DNA of 64,000 bases from contig JAJEKV010000210.1 of the NCBI GenBank assembly GCA_021234155.1, positions 1-64,000 of the forward strand. Reading direction: 5' to 3'. The notes beneath the pieces are model-generated. The model did not search any database. It had not been told where the DNA came from and worked only from the letters and a program-made list of their open reading frames with translations. The stretch's first letter is position 1, and each line of letters opens with the position of its first letter. This stretch comes from Isoetes taiwanensis. Its lineage: Eukaryota; Streptophyta; Lycopodiopsida; Isoetales; Isoetaceae. The position numbers and the translations under genes are program-made. Shown in pieces: positions 35,478 through 44,550 of the stretch.

Positions 35478-36161
35478 GTGGATATTGGTTATGGGATGAT
35501 TAGTATTGCGCCGAACTATGGAGTTCAGTCTATTTTGAGCATGATTCCAAAAGAAATACACCATGTTATTCTGGAATTGAACAGAAGGTTACCTAATGAA
35601 GCTTTTTCTCCCATTATTTATCTGGGTTTCAGTTCATGGTTTGAGGTTTTCTTAAAGTTGGATGAGCTTAAGATGAAGGTCAGTGATTGCATCCCTGTTA
35701 TTGAGCAAATCTTTATTGATACACAAGAAATTCTGGCTGATAGAACTGACCTAGATGATTTGCTAGCTATGGAGTTTAAGATAGGGGTAACTTTCTTAGA
35801 AAAGGAAAACAGACTGACTGATCTTACTTTTGAAGAAGATGGGAAGAAAGAAAACTTTGTTGTTGCGGCAGTTGATGGTTTGACAACTAACAGTTTTGGT
35901 AAGTTCATACCTCTGGAAGACATTGAATTAATGAAGAAAGAGAAAGAAGCAAGTTTGGGAAGTGGTAAACAAGAGGAACTAGTCAGGCTTACCCTTACTA
36001 ATTGCATGAGATTTCCGATCCTGTCCGAAATGGCTGTTGAATGGTTAGGTGAAGAATTTCAACAAGCGCTATGGAGGAGTCAGAACTTTGGTACGCTGGC
36101 TCCTATCAGCATTAAGGCATGGAGGCTGATTGCAGGAATCTCGGACAGCCAAATGGAGGAG
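35478..36161 (+). CDS. Element B middle ORF, first block
   Basis: The frame is open from 35,478 to 36,179. It is acidic-amphipathic and ends with LWRSQNFGTLAPISIKAWRL and IAGISDSQMEE, shared with element A. A GGTAAC donor-like site at 36,160 and an AG at about 36,470 (CACCGGCAG before GGAGAATGG) suggest an intron that would join this to the second block. The upstream start is uncertain: the first ATG gives MDIGYGMISIAP. No known domain. Its place ahead of the RT suggests an accessory or gag-like role, which is inference. Confidence 0.6.
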
Positions 36162-36442
36162 GTAACAAATCACCAATAATTTGGTTAAAATTATGGATAA
36201 AAGAAATTTGTTTCCCATGAAATGCTTGATTTGTTTGATAAGAAATGCCGAGGCCCCGGTGGTGTTACCCTATCAGTGAAAGCCCACATGGCCTATCCGG
36301 ATATTGAGAGGTCGTATACCTATCTGCATAGGATGTGGAGGTGTTTTAGTCCTTATATAAAAATGTAATTGTGGTGATTCATGTAAAGACTCCATAACAT
36401 GGTTCGAGTCAGGCCATTTGATGCGTATTCAATCATCTAGAT

Positions 36443-36937
36443 TTGGTTTATCCTAAGTATTCACCGGCAGGGAGAATGGGTTCTTTCCTGATTTTCATCC
36501 AGCAGAATCTGAAAAGGGCAGTTATGACTCAGTTGGCGTATATTTTGGTCAGGGAAATGTTGGTCAAGGTAACAAATAAGCTTGCTAGTAACCCATTATG
36601 TGACTTAAAGGTCTGTTTTGGAGATACAAAGCTGGTGGAGGTTTGTGAAATGATGGTGAAAAACAGAACGTTTTTGCTTGAAAAACTTAACCAGGGCAAA
36701 GAGGAAGGTACAGTCATGCTTCCTTCTTACAGTAGTCTGACTCAGAGTGAGTCTTATCTGCCACCTAGAGTGGCTAGGCAGAATGCTGAATCTAGTTGCA
36801 AAATTGTGGAAAATCTTGCTGATGATTCGGTTAGCATGATTGGATGTACGTCTGGGGAAGCTTCTGTCTCAAAGGCTGATAAACCAGGAGGCTTCTTCAA
36901 AGCAAGTGAAGTAATGCAGGGTCGTATCCTTTATTGA
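36443..36937 (+). CDS. Element B middle ORF, second block
   Basis: The frame contains FIQQNLKRAVMTQLAYILVR and LCDLKVCFGDTKLVEVCEMM, the latter shared with element A (20,769-21,047). An S/P-rich tail with YLPPRVARQ follows. The predicted acceptor near 36,470 would make residues from about GRMGSFLIF onward coding. Function unknown. Confidence 0.6.
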   Translation: MVYPKYSPAGRMGSFLIFIQQNLKRAVMTQLAYILVREMLVKVTNKLASNPLCDLKVCFGDTKLVEVCEMMVKNRTFLLEKLNQGKEEGTVMLPSYSSLTQSESYLPPRVARQNAESSCKIVENLADDSVSMIGCTSGEASVSKADKPGGFFKASEVMQGRILY

Positions 36938-37018
36938 AAGTAAGAAATGTTTACAATATTTATTTATACATGATTTTAGTCCATGGTTACTAAATCATGT
37001 GATATCTGCTTGATGCAG

Positions 37019-37168
37019 AATACATATTGGGTCCATGGTCACCCTGTATGTTTGATACAAGGATGGAATGCTGCGGTTCAAGCTGTTAGAGGTTTTTTTG
37101 TTGCTGCAATAACTGATGCAGAGTTATGTTTTACTTTAGTGGCTTTAAGATTTAGCATAATCAGCTAA
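37019..37168 (+). CDS. Element B short exon-like block
   Basis: After a TTGATGCAG acceptor-like site at 37,018 an open frame reads NTYWVHGHPVCLIQGWNAAV and then QAVRGFFVAAITDAELCF. It lies between the second middle block and the RT. I cannot find its counterpart in A. It may be an exon of a spliced gene, but this rests on the open frame and a splice-like edge only. Confidence 0.35.
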   Translation, partial: NTYWVHGHPVCLIQGWNAAVQAVRGFFVAAITDAELCFTLVALRFSIIS

Positions 37169-37948
37169 AAGTAGCAGTAGGCGGTCTGCCTACCTTTGGA
37201 TTCAATACTGTAGTGAACTTCTGGATTTAATACTAAGACATCTGTTGTTGATTATGGAATCAGATTATTGTTACCAAATGTTTAGAATATTCTGAGTTAT
37301 TCGGTATGGTTAAGCATATGATGATGTATGGTTCTATTTGACTTTAGCTGCCTTAAGATGTTTAAGATTTATAAGTTGGCAAAATCTGCTAAATATTGCA
37401 TTGTACTGTCTGTTGATCTTTTGAGTTAATATTATAGTATGTTTCTGGATATGATGCTAAGACATCGGTTGGTGAATATTGTGGAATGGCAGTTGTCTGG
37501 ATGTTTATGTCAGGTTATCATTTTAGAATCTTGAATTCGGATGGATGTGGTAGCATGTAAGAAGGTGATAGCTAGTTTAACAAGTACATCTGCAAATACT
37601 GAAAATATTATGAAATCGATCATGTGATCAGATGGATGTACAAACCCATAAAAGGATATTGGTTGGTTGTCAGATATTGAACATATTATGGCAGGAATTC
37701 ATGGAGATTCAGTTGTTCGGATTGATGTAATCACTAGTAAAAGGAGATTGATGTCTAGAAGCAGAAGTTAACAGACTGTCTCAATTATGTACTGTATTGA
37801 TAGTTCGGTACAGATGGTACAGGTTGGATCAGACATGCACTGGAGTTATATGGAAGGGTACCAACACAAAAAGGATACTAATGAAGCATTCATTTGCTGA
37901 AATAATTGATAATATAACATCCATACTAATTGTTAGGCTTTGATATGC
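37169..37948 (+). other. Element B non-coding stretch (possible intron)
   Basis: AT-rich and stop-dense, ending in TTTGATATGCAG directly before the RT frame. This fits a plant intron 3' end. No other feature is seen. Confidence 0.4.
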
Positions 37949-38899
37949 AGGAAAGATGAGGTGGAGGGAAGAATGGTCATTCACGGACCTTGTGGAAGAA
38001 AAAGGATTGTTTCAGAAAATGTTAAGGCAAGGGATATGGTCAGGATACATTTTCTCTTTTCGTCCAAGGTGCTGGATAAGATTAACATAAGGAATTCAAT
38101 CAAAGATTATCTGTATGAAAGATTAGGAGACTTCGGGCTGCATATGATTGAAAAAACAGGATTTGGTTGGAGGTATGATAAAAAACTTCTTGATTATGTA
38201 TACAAGCCATATATGATTTTTGCGGATGATAAAATTCCAAGATGTGTGTGCCATATGCCGGGGATGAGTAGTTTTATTGACCACAGGGTAGGGCATGTGA
38301 GAACGATGGATCTCTCCATCATAAAATCCAAAGAACTTAGGAAAATGTTCAGTAAAGGGTTGAACTTTATACCAGATAAGATACTCAATATTGAGGACTT
38401 TATGGAAGATATCAAAAGTGGTCTACTCCGGTTTTTTGAGCTACATGAAGCTAAGGGAAGTTGGTTGCACCCAGATGAAAAAAGAGGTATAATGAAGAGA
38501 CTCTTAGAGAGGTTTAAAGAACAGGCGGAGAAAATGGCTTTCTTGCATCAAAAAAATCTAAGAAGGGCCAATAATAACAAAGCAGAAATAGGTATGGATT
38601 GGTTGGTTAGAAATCTGTATGTTGCAGGGGTAGATAAAGCTAGTAATGTCCCCTGCTTTATATGTCCATGGCATATTAGGGATATGGCTAGAGAAAGGAT
38701 TCATGGCAAAGATTTTGAATTAGTGAAGTGTACTAAAGGGGAGATTATTCTGCAGTTGAGTGCAGAATTGGATGAGAAGTTTGGTCTAAAATGTCCGTAT
38801 GAAGATAAAATACCATATCTTCTGGGTACTTTTAAGGCGCATAAAAATGAGTATAGATGGATTACAAATGCTAATCGGACTATTTTTGTTGCCATCTAA
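37949..38899 (+). CDS. Element B RT N-terminal region
   Basis: About 315 residues are open. The frame contains VCHMPGMSSFIDHRVGHVRT with MDLSIIKSKELRKMF, then a lysine-rich helical part, WHIRDMARERIH, and YLLGTFKAHKNEYRWITNA at the end. The last part fits the RT fingers (P-x-LxxxxKxH-x-xRPI in Penelope-like RTs; here LLGTFKAHK-x-x-RWITNA). GHVRTMDL recurs in A as GHISTMDF. The cysteines (ICRKDE...GPCG, CVCH, FICPWH) might form a zinc-binding module. The frame ends at a stop just before the motif A segment and is probably frameshifted. Confidence 0.7.
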   Translation, partial: RKDEVEGRMVIHGPCGRKRIVSENVKARDMVRIHFLFSSKVLDKINIRNSIKDYLYERLGDFGLHMIEKTGFGWRYDKKLLDYVYKPYMIFADDKIPRCVCHMPGMSSFIDHRVGHVRTMDLSIIKSKELRKMFSKGLNFIPDKILNIEDFMEDIKSGLLRFFELHEAKGSWLHPDEKRGIMKRLLERFKEQAEKMAFLHQKNLRRANNNKAEIGMDWLVRNLYVAGVDKASNVPCFICPWHIRDMARERIHGKDFELVKCTKGEIILQLSAELDEKFGLKCPYEDKIPYLLGTFKAHKNEYRWITNANRTIFVAI

Positions 38900-38999
38900 A
38901 ATAGTGACGAGGGCTTAGAGGGATTATTGAGGTCCCGCAAAAGCATATATATGATGAGATTAAGCAGAGTTAATGTGATGCTCTGGGGCAAAAGTTAAT

Positions 39000-39959
39000 C
39001 CATTTTGGATTGTTAATTCATCTATGAGGTTATGCTTAATCAGGAGAAGATATATGATACTTTTTTCGGTGATATTTGAAGTGCTATGAGAATATTCCGC
39101 TGGAAGGAAATGACGGGATCTGTTATGTGATAGGGGAAATCATAAATATGGCTGTGGGGTTTATGACAGGTAATAGTGATGAGGTCAAGTTGTGGTATAG
39201 GGTGTTTGATGATGATGTTCTTTGTGTTTGGGATAGGAAAAAACAGGAAGGAAAAACATGGTCTTATATGGATAAGGATATGTTTTATGATCTTAATGTT
39301 TGGCTGTTAAAGCATTGCTTTGGGACACAAGGATTAAATGTTTGGAGGCAGGCATGTGGTATACCAATGGGGTTTGCTTGTTCCCCAGAATGGTGCAACT
39401 TATATCTGTCTTATTTTGAGATGAAGCATATCGAGAAGTTGGCCCGGAATGGAAGGTTGGAATCTATTCTTAAATTTAGACATGCTAGAAGATATATGGA
39501 TGATATCTTCATACCTAATGGAGGGAATTTAGAGGAATTTTTTCAAAAGGATAAGGATACAGAGGAATGTTTTAATATATATAACCTGAAGATTTTGCAG
39601 ATTAAAGATGAAACTGAATATAGGACATGGGATGGAGGTGTACGAGGGGGAGGTAAAGGTAATTTCTTGAATGTTACGGTTGAGGTTACAAATAGGGGAG
39701 AAGGGAGTTTTTGTACTAGAAGATACGATAAGAGGGATAAGTTGCGGTTCAAAGTAAAAGAAGTTCATACATGCATCGGGTTGTAGACCATATCTTAATG
39801 CAAGTAGGGTTATTATCTCACAAATTATGCCATATCTATATGTGCATTCGGATCATGTGGCGGCGGCCCAAGACATTAAGGGGCTTATTCAAGAGTTTTT
39901 GGATAATGGATTTGATAAAAAAGATCTTATGGAGAATGTGCTCAGGCAATTGAACAATG
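39000..39959 (+). CDS. Element B reverse transcriptase core and thumb
   Basis: NPFWIVNSS precedes GDI-x-KCYENIPLEG (motif A, split by one in-frame stop or frameshift at about 39,078). GIPMGFACSPEWCNLYLSYF (motif B) and FRHARRYMDDIFIPNGGNL (motif C with the catalytic DD) follow. After a frameshift near 39,780 comes PYLYVHSDHVAAAQDIKGL and LDNGFDKKDLMENVLRQLNN, a helical C-terminus shared with A. The reading frame then runs straight into the (GAA)n tract. The motifs are those of Penelope-like RTs rather than L1, copia or gypsy. The DD and the Asp of motif A are both present. Confidence 0.8.
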
Positions 39960-40123
39960 GAGAAGAAGAAGAAGAAGAAGAAGAAGAAGAAGAAGAAGAA
40001 GAAGAAGAAGAAGAAGAAGAAGAAGAAGAAGAAGAAGAAGAAGAAGAAGAAGAAGAAGAAGAAGAAGAAGAAGAAGAAGAAGAAGAAGAAGAAGAAGAAG
40101 AAGAAGAAGAAGAAGAAGAAGAA
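39960..40123 (+). repeat. (GAA)n tract at RT 3' end, about 55 units
   Basis: 164 bp joining the last RT codons to the right pseudo-LTR. In the RT frame it reads as poly-glutamate. Confidence 0.97.
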
Positions 40124-40833
40124 AATAAATGGGATGAGGGGTATTATTATTTGTTAAGGCCATAGTTGGGGCTCTATAGGGTTAACGGGCAATTTAATAT
40201 TCTTGATGGCATTGCAGATGGATAATATAATATAATGTAATTTGAACGTGTGCCCTGTAGGCTTCAAGTTGGGGGTAATGTGGCTATCTCATGGTGAAAG
40301 GGTGTGTGTTATTAGACGTTGGAAAGGTGTACCATAGGAGTCATGCTTCTCAAAATAATCAAGGGATGTATTGTACAAAAATCAAAAAAGAGGGGGGAAG
40401 TTAAAGGTACGGTTTTGTATGGTTTTGGTGGTTGAATGTTTAAAATTATTAATGGGAAAGCTATGGGTCACGATGTCTAATGGTTTTGTAGGAAATCAAA
40501 TAAGGAGAAGGACGTGATTCATGAGGCCTAATGGGTGTGTAGGGGGTAGTATAAGGATAAGAATATTAATGGGAAAACCTAGGTATGAATTTGAGAAATA
40601 CAATTAAGTTAAGAAGCCTTTAAGATGTAATGGTTAAGATATGGAAATTATCAAGTTATGGGTAGAAAATTCAATGGTCTAGGTCTTTGGCGAAAAAAAT
40701 AGCGATGAGGTTATGGCCGGAAATTTCCCTGGCCGCGTCCATGACCGCCGGAAGGATCTTGGGAAAGTATGCATGCCGATAGGGATTTCTAGATTTGGCT
40801 TACAGAGGATTTGCAGTCAGTCGGTGATGCATC

Positions 40834-40840
40834 TATAAAA
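40834..40840 (+). promoter_or_regulatory. TATA box, right pseudo-LTR
   Basis: TATAAAA in GATGCATCTATAAAAGGAAT, 83 bases before the ATG at 40,917. This is the same spacing as the left copy. Confidence 0.6.
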
Positions 40841-40916
40841 GGAATGGAAGGAGCAGATGGTATTATCGTGGTTTTGGTTTGTGGTGTTGGTGCAAGGAGA
40901 AAAAGAGCGATACAAG

Positions 40917-41159
40917 ATGCCAAAGGGCAAGTATGAAAGAAAACCTGGTAACAAGAGCAAGGCACTGGCGCTGGCGGGCAATCTACCGCCGAAGAAATTT
41001 GCAAAGGTGGGCTATGAGAAAAAGCAGGCAACGTTTCAAAAAGGGCCACGACAAGAGGCCAGTGGAGGCAACAAAAATCAGGTCAGGTTATGCTTGATTA
41101 GAGTTTACAGTTTTGTTAGTGCTATCTGCTTACGGTTTAAGGATGTTGAAATATTATGA
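40917..41159 (+). CDS. Element B first ORF (80-residue basic protein)
   Basis: It begins MPKGKYERKPGNKSKALALA and continues with PPKKFAKVGYEKKQATF. It is very rich in K and R over the first 60 residues and ends at TGA after FKDVEIL. The start is supported by the upstream TATA box and by the position-equivalent MGRKK starts of the A-type units. The frame is open 20 codons further upstream, into the leader. It may be an RNA- or DNA-binding protein of the element. No domain is recognised. Confidence 0.55.
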   Translation: MPKGKYERKPGNKSKALALAGNLPPKKFAKVGYEKKQATFQKGPRQEASGGNKNQVRLCLIRVYSFVSAICLRFKDVEIL

Positions 41160-41883
41160 GTAATACTATGAGTAATAAAACTGATCTAAGAAGTATCGGG
41201 TAGGTGTATATTGGAATATAACTTAGTGGAAAATGGGTGAGCTGGATTAAGATGTATGGTTCTTATAAGGTTATTGTTGCTTGGGTCTGGTTGGGGTAGC
41301 CTTTTGTTAGACTGTATTGGGTTGCTTGTTTATGTCTGCATTGTAAACATGTGGGTAGGTACGTTTGTTGTTTACATGGTGGGTATTCTTCCCTCTTTTT
41401 GTTCTCTGGTTTTGCCCATTTGTATTTCCTTTTTTTTGTGTTTGTTTGTATAGATCCTTGTTGGGTTCTAGTGCTGGGTTTTGCTTAGGGGATCGCTTGC
41501 ATGTTTTTTGTGTTTAGTGGTAAGAGGTTTAGGTTGAGTTTAGTAGGGGTGGGTTAGTCGGGATGCATAGGTTGAGTGGTCTGGTTTCCGTTTGCTTGCT
41601 TGTTGCTTGTTGCTTGCTGGTTGCTTGTCCGGACACCGCTATATGTGGTTAATTTTGGTTAAAGGTTCTACGTTATATATTTGTGGATGTTGCTCATTCT
41701 TATAATGATGGTGTTTTAAGAATGTATGGTTATGGATGAAAAGGAGGGCGTTTGCCGGTGGTAAGATTATGTGGATGATGGCTTTAAAGAATAGGTGCTA
41801 GATTTTGAGTAATGTATTTAAGATTATTGGCTTCAAGTTGTTGGTATCTTGAATGGTAAGACTATATAAGTGAAAAACTAGAA

Positions 41884-41992
41884 GTGAAGGGCGATGAGCC
41901 ATGTAGTTCTACTGCTTACCTGTCACCCCTCTCCTCGTTACCATTTTGATGCTAATGTTGGTCTGTTTGGGTGCAGGTAACCAGAACTACAT
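41884..41992 (+). ncRNA. Structured RNA module, element B right copy (best preserved)
   Basis: Lead GTGAAGGGCGATGAGCC (41,884-41,900). P1 pairs ATGTAGTTCT (41,901-41,910) with AGAACTACAT (41,983-41,992), 10 bp perfect. P2 pairs TTACCTG-T-CACCC (41,916-41,928) with GGGTGCAGGTAA (41,969-41,980), 12 bp with one bulged T. The apical 40 nt contain GTTACCATTTTGATGCTAAT. GTTACC in the apex can also pair with GGTAAC of P2, so two alternative folds are possible. Confidence 0.8.
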
Positions 41993-42364
41993 CTCTTCGT
42001 AGTTTTTCTTTGGTTAAGTAGCATGTATATGCTATTCAAGAAGCGATATTAAGGTTGATGTACAAGAAGACTGGTTGATATTTTATGAGAATACATTTAC
42101 TCAAAATTGTATTTGGTGAGATCCTTCCAGATTGTGCTGTATGAATATTATAAAAATAAAGAAGTTTTTTAATTTGGTGGTTATGGTTGACTGAATAACA
42201 TTAATACATTTATCTAGTTTGAAAATGAATATATGGGGTTGGTATGCCTTTTTAGTTGTGGCCTAGCTAAAAACTAGGATGGACTTTGGGAAAAAGTTTT
42301 TTTCTTGAATATAATTGTAGGTTGTTTATAACAGTCTATAATGATTATCTGGAAAAAACTTATC

Positions 42365-42523
42365 GAAGAAGAAGAAGAAGAAGAAGAAGAAGAAGAAGAA
42401 GAAGAAGAAGAAGAAGAAGAAGAAGAAGAAGAAGAAGAAGAAGAAGAAGAAGAAGAAGAAGAAGAAGAAGAAGAAGAAGAAGAAGAAGAAGAAGAAGAAG
42501 AAGAAGAAGAAGAAGAAGAAGAG
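42365..42523 (+). repeat. (GAA)n tract, about 53 units
   Basis: 159 bp closing the GAA-bounded array. Confidence 0.97.
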
Positions 42524-42971
42524 ATTTTAACGTCACGCCACAAGGCAAGGGGGTTGTTTTTGTATTTTTGTATATTTTTCCCTATGGTTTTTATATGATT
42601 TGGTGGCCATATTTTACAAGGTGTACTAATGTGTACATCTAGAGTGCGCACTGTATTTTCACTTTCTAATTTCATATTTGTAATGGTTTAGACCCATGTT
42701 TGTGCCATTATGTTATGTTAATGGCCAAGATGGTGAGTCCTTAATCAAGGGCTCACAATAAACACCCTATTTCCATAGCCCATGTAATTTTTTTTTTTAA
42801 ATCAAACGCAACATTCAGATGACGAGCTCATGTATTCTAGGGTTTCCATTCTTCTGCTCTTCGAGCTTGCCAATCCTTGCACTTTGGCCAACACATCAGC
42901 AACAGTCCCCCATGCATTTACAAGGGGAAACAAGAGTCAGGCTTGGTTTGTGGCCTGGTTCCGGTGATAAA

Positions 42972-43285
42972 TCTATTATAGGTCCCTTACATGCCGAGGC
43001 CCATGGTAGGCTGCTTTCGGTATTGAACCTTGAATGTGCACGTGGGGCATTCGAGACCGGCATAAATGGGTAGAAAGCGACTACTCATAAGCGTCTAGGC
43101 GGTTTTGCCGGTTGGCTAAGGGCATGTGGGTTAGGAATGCTACAGACCTTTGTAGCGTTCTAACCGGCATGCCTAACCAACTAGGCAAAGCGTCTGAGAC
43201 ATTTATGAGTAGTTAACTACCCATAACGTCTAGATGGTTTTGCCCAGTTGGCTAAGGGCATGTCGGTTAGGAATGCTACAGCCTA
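42972..43285. repeat. Palindromic TRIM LTR fragments
   Basis: One near-complete LTR copy in plus orientation lies at about 42,972-43,145 (GCCCATGGTAGGCTGC ... GGTTAGGAATGCTACA). A partial inverted copy follows at about 43,151-43,215, then another plus partial at 43,216-43,280. Together with the TRIM LTR at 43,287 they alternate in orientation, giving hairpins of 60-130 bp. Confidence 0.8.
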
Positions 43286-43286
43286 C

Positions 43287-43734
43287 TGTAACGTTCCTAA
43301 CCGACATGCCCTTAACCAACTAGGCAAAACCGTCTAGACGTTTATGAGTAGTCGCTTCTACCCATTTATGTTCTCGAATGCCCCATGCCAAGGTGCAATC
43401 AGTCTACCATGGGCCCGATCTGATCTCTCCCACTAGAACTATGCTCGTCCTCGAGCATCCAAGGCTATACCATGTCTATGTCATACCATGTCACAATGAT
43501 TACCAAGTCTTTTGCAAATTACCCATGCATATAGGCACCCATGGAGATCGAACTCGAGACCTGCTCTGATACCAACTGTAACATTCCTAACCGACATGCC
43601 CTTAGCCAACTAGGCAAAACCGTCTAGACGTTTATGAGTAGTCGCTTCTACCCATTTATGCCGGTGTCTCGGGAATGCCCCACAGGCACATTCAAGGTTC
43701 GAATACTCGAGCAGTCTACCATGGGCCCGTTACA
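43287..43734 (-). mobile_element. TRIM (miniature LTR retrotransposon), minus strand
   Basis: Two LTRs flank a short non-coding interior: 43,577-43,734 (158 bp, TGTAACGGGCCC ... GGAATGTTACA on the minus strand) and 43,287 to about 43,418. Directly inside the upstream LTR is TTGGTATCAGAGCAGG on the minus strand (complement of 43,560-43,575), a textbook initiator-Met tRNA primer-binding site. A purine-rich GTGGGAGAGATCAGA precedes the downstream LTR. Possible target duplication CCTAC/CCTTC with one mismatch. It is non-autonomous and must use proteins of another LTR element. Confidence 0.85.
43562..43574 (-). other. TRIM primer-binding site
   Basis: The minus strand reads TGGTATCAGAGCA, complementary to the 3' end of plant initiator-Met tRNA, two bases inside the LTR end. 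Confidence 0.85.
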
Positions 43735-44392
43735 CCTTCTTTTGGTTTTTGGTCGGTAGAGGGTAAAAGCTTGGTAGATCTGGTATGAGAGCATGGCCAG
43801 TGATAAGAATCTCGACTTCGGCCAGTGGTTATTCTGTAGCAACCGATTTCATCTCCATCAGAGCTCTTCTGCTTCAAAAATAAGCAATGTAACTACTCCA
43901 TCAACCCCCTAACCTTCACCCCAAGCCTGTATTTCCACTACTTATATACATGGATTTGTTTTTTGTGTATCCATTTGTTAGAGAGTTTTTCTTTATTTGT
44001 GAGTCTGGCATTTCTTACTCTGTTGATCGTGATGGTCCCCTGCACGAAATGCACCAAGGAGCCCTTTGCCACTACTGGTTCTCCTAACAGAACAGAGTGT
44101 GTATGACATCTTTTCACTTGTATATAGGCCATGGAAGTTCCATGAATCCTTCTGCAGCTAATGCTTTTCAGGTGGAGTCTCAGCACGCAGATTATGAAGT
44201 GGAGCTGGTTAGACCTCTTCTGATGTCGACATCTTTATCTCCTGAGGTCAAGGACATGTGAGAAGTTTTTCGAGCGATAGACATGCAACATGCTCTTTTA
44301 GTGGAAGATCTAATATAAAGAGGCGATTTTCTATTTTTGAGTCCTATTGCCCTATGTAATCCCCATGATCTTGTTCCTACTTTTCTTCTTCT

Positions 44393-44545
44393 TATATCCC
44401 CATTTTAACTTTATTCCCTGTAATGCGCCTAAGTTTATGCATTTGTTAATATTTATGTCATTGTATATTTCATATATCCCCATATTAACTTTTTTCCCTA
44501 ATGTGCCTAAGTTATGCATTTGTTAATATTTATATCATTTCCGTA
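44393..44545. repeat. Imperfect tandem duplication (about 75 bp unit)
   Basis: Two copies contain ATGCATTTGTTAATATTTAT preceded by CCTAAGTT and TTCCCT. Confidence 0.75.
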
Positions 44546-44550
44546 TAAGG

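Larger units (their letters stand above)
33094..42364 (+). mobile_element. Element B: Penelope-like retroelement with pseudo-LTRs bounded by (GAA)n
   Basis: Left pseudo-LTR 33,094-35,346, body 35,347-39,959, (GAA)n 39,960-40,123, right pseudo-LTR 40,124-42,364, then (GAA)n 42,365-42,523. The two pseudo-LTRs are nearly identical outside short patches. Each carries a TATA box, a small basic ORF and the RNA module. The body encodes family-specific blocks shared with element A and an RT with motifs A, B and C. Long direct repeats that include 5' promoter sequence are the known pseudo-LTR arrangement of Penelope-like elements. I see no GIY-YIG endonuclease, so an endonuclease-lacking type is possible. 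Confidence 0.75.
40124..42364 (+). repeat. Element B right pseudo-LTR
   Basis: Direct repeat of 33,094-35,346 with the same order: TATA box, basic ORF, G/T-rich leader, RNA module and CTTATCGAAGAA end. It continues directly into a GAA tract. Confidence 0.93.

Noticed and set aside
41884-41992. Hammerhead ribozyme, as found in other Penelope-like elements
   Set aside because: I looked for CTGATGA, the GAA box and a GTC-type cleavage site around the helices in all copies and did not find the required core. Twister and HDV cores were not evident either.
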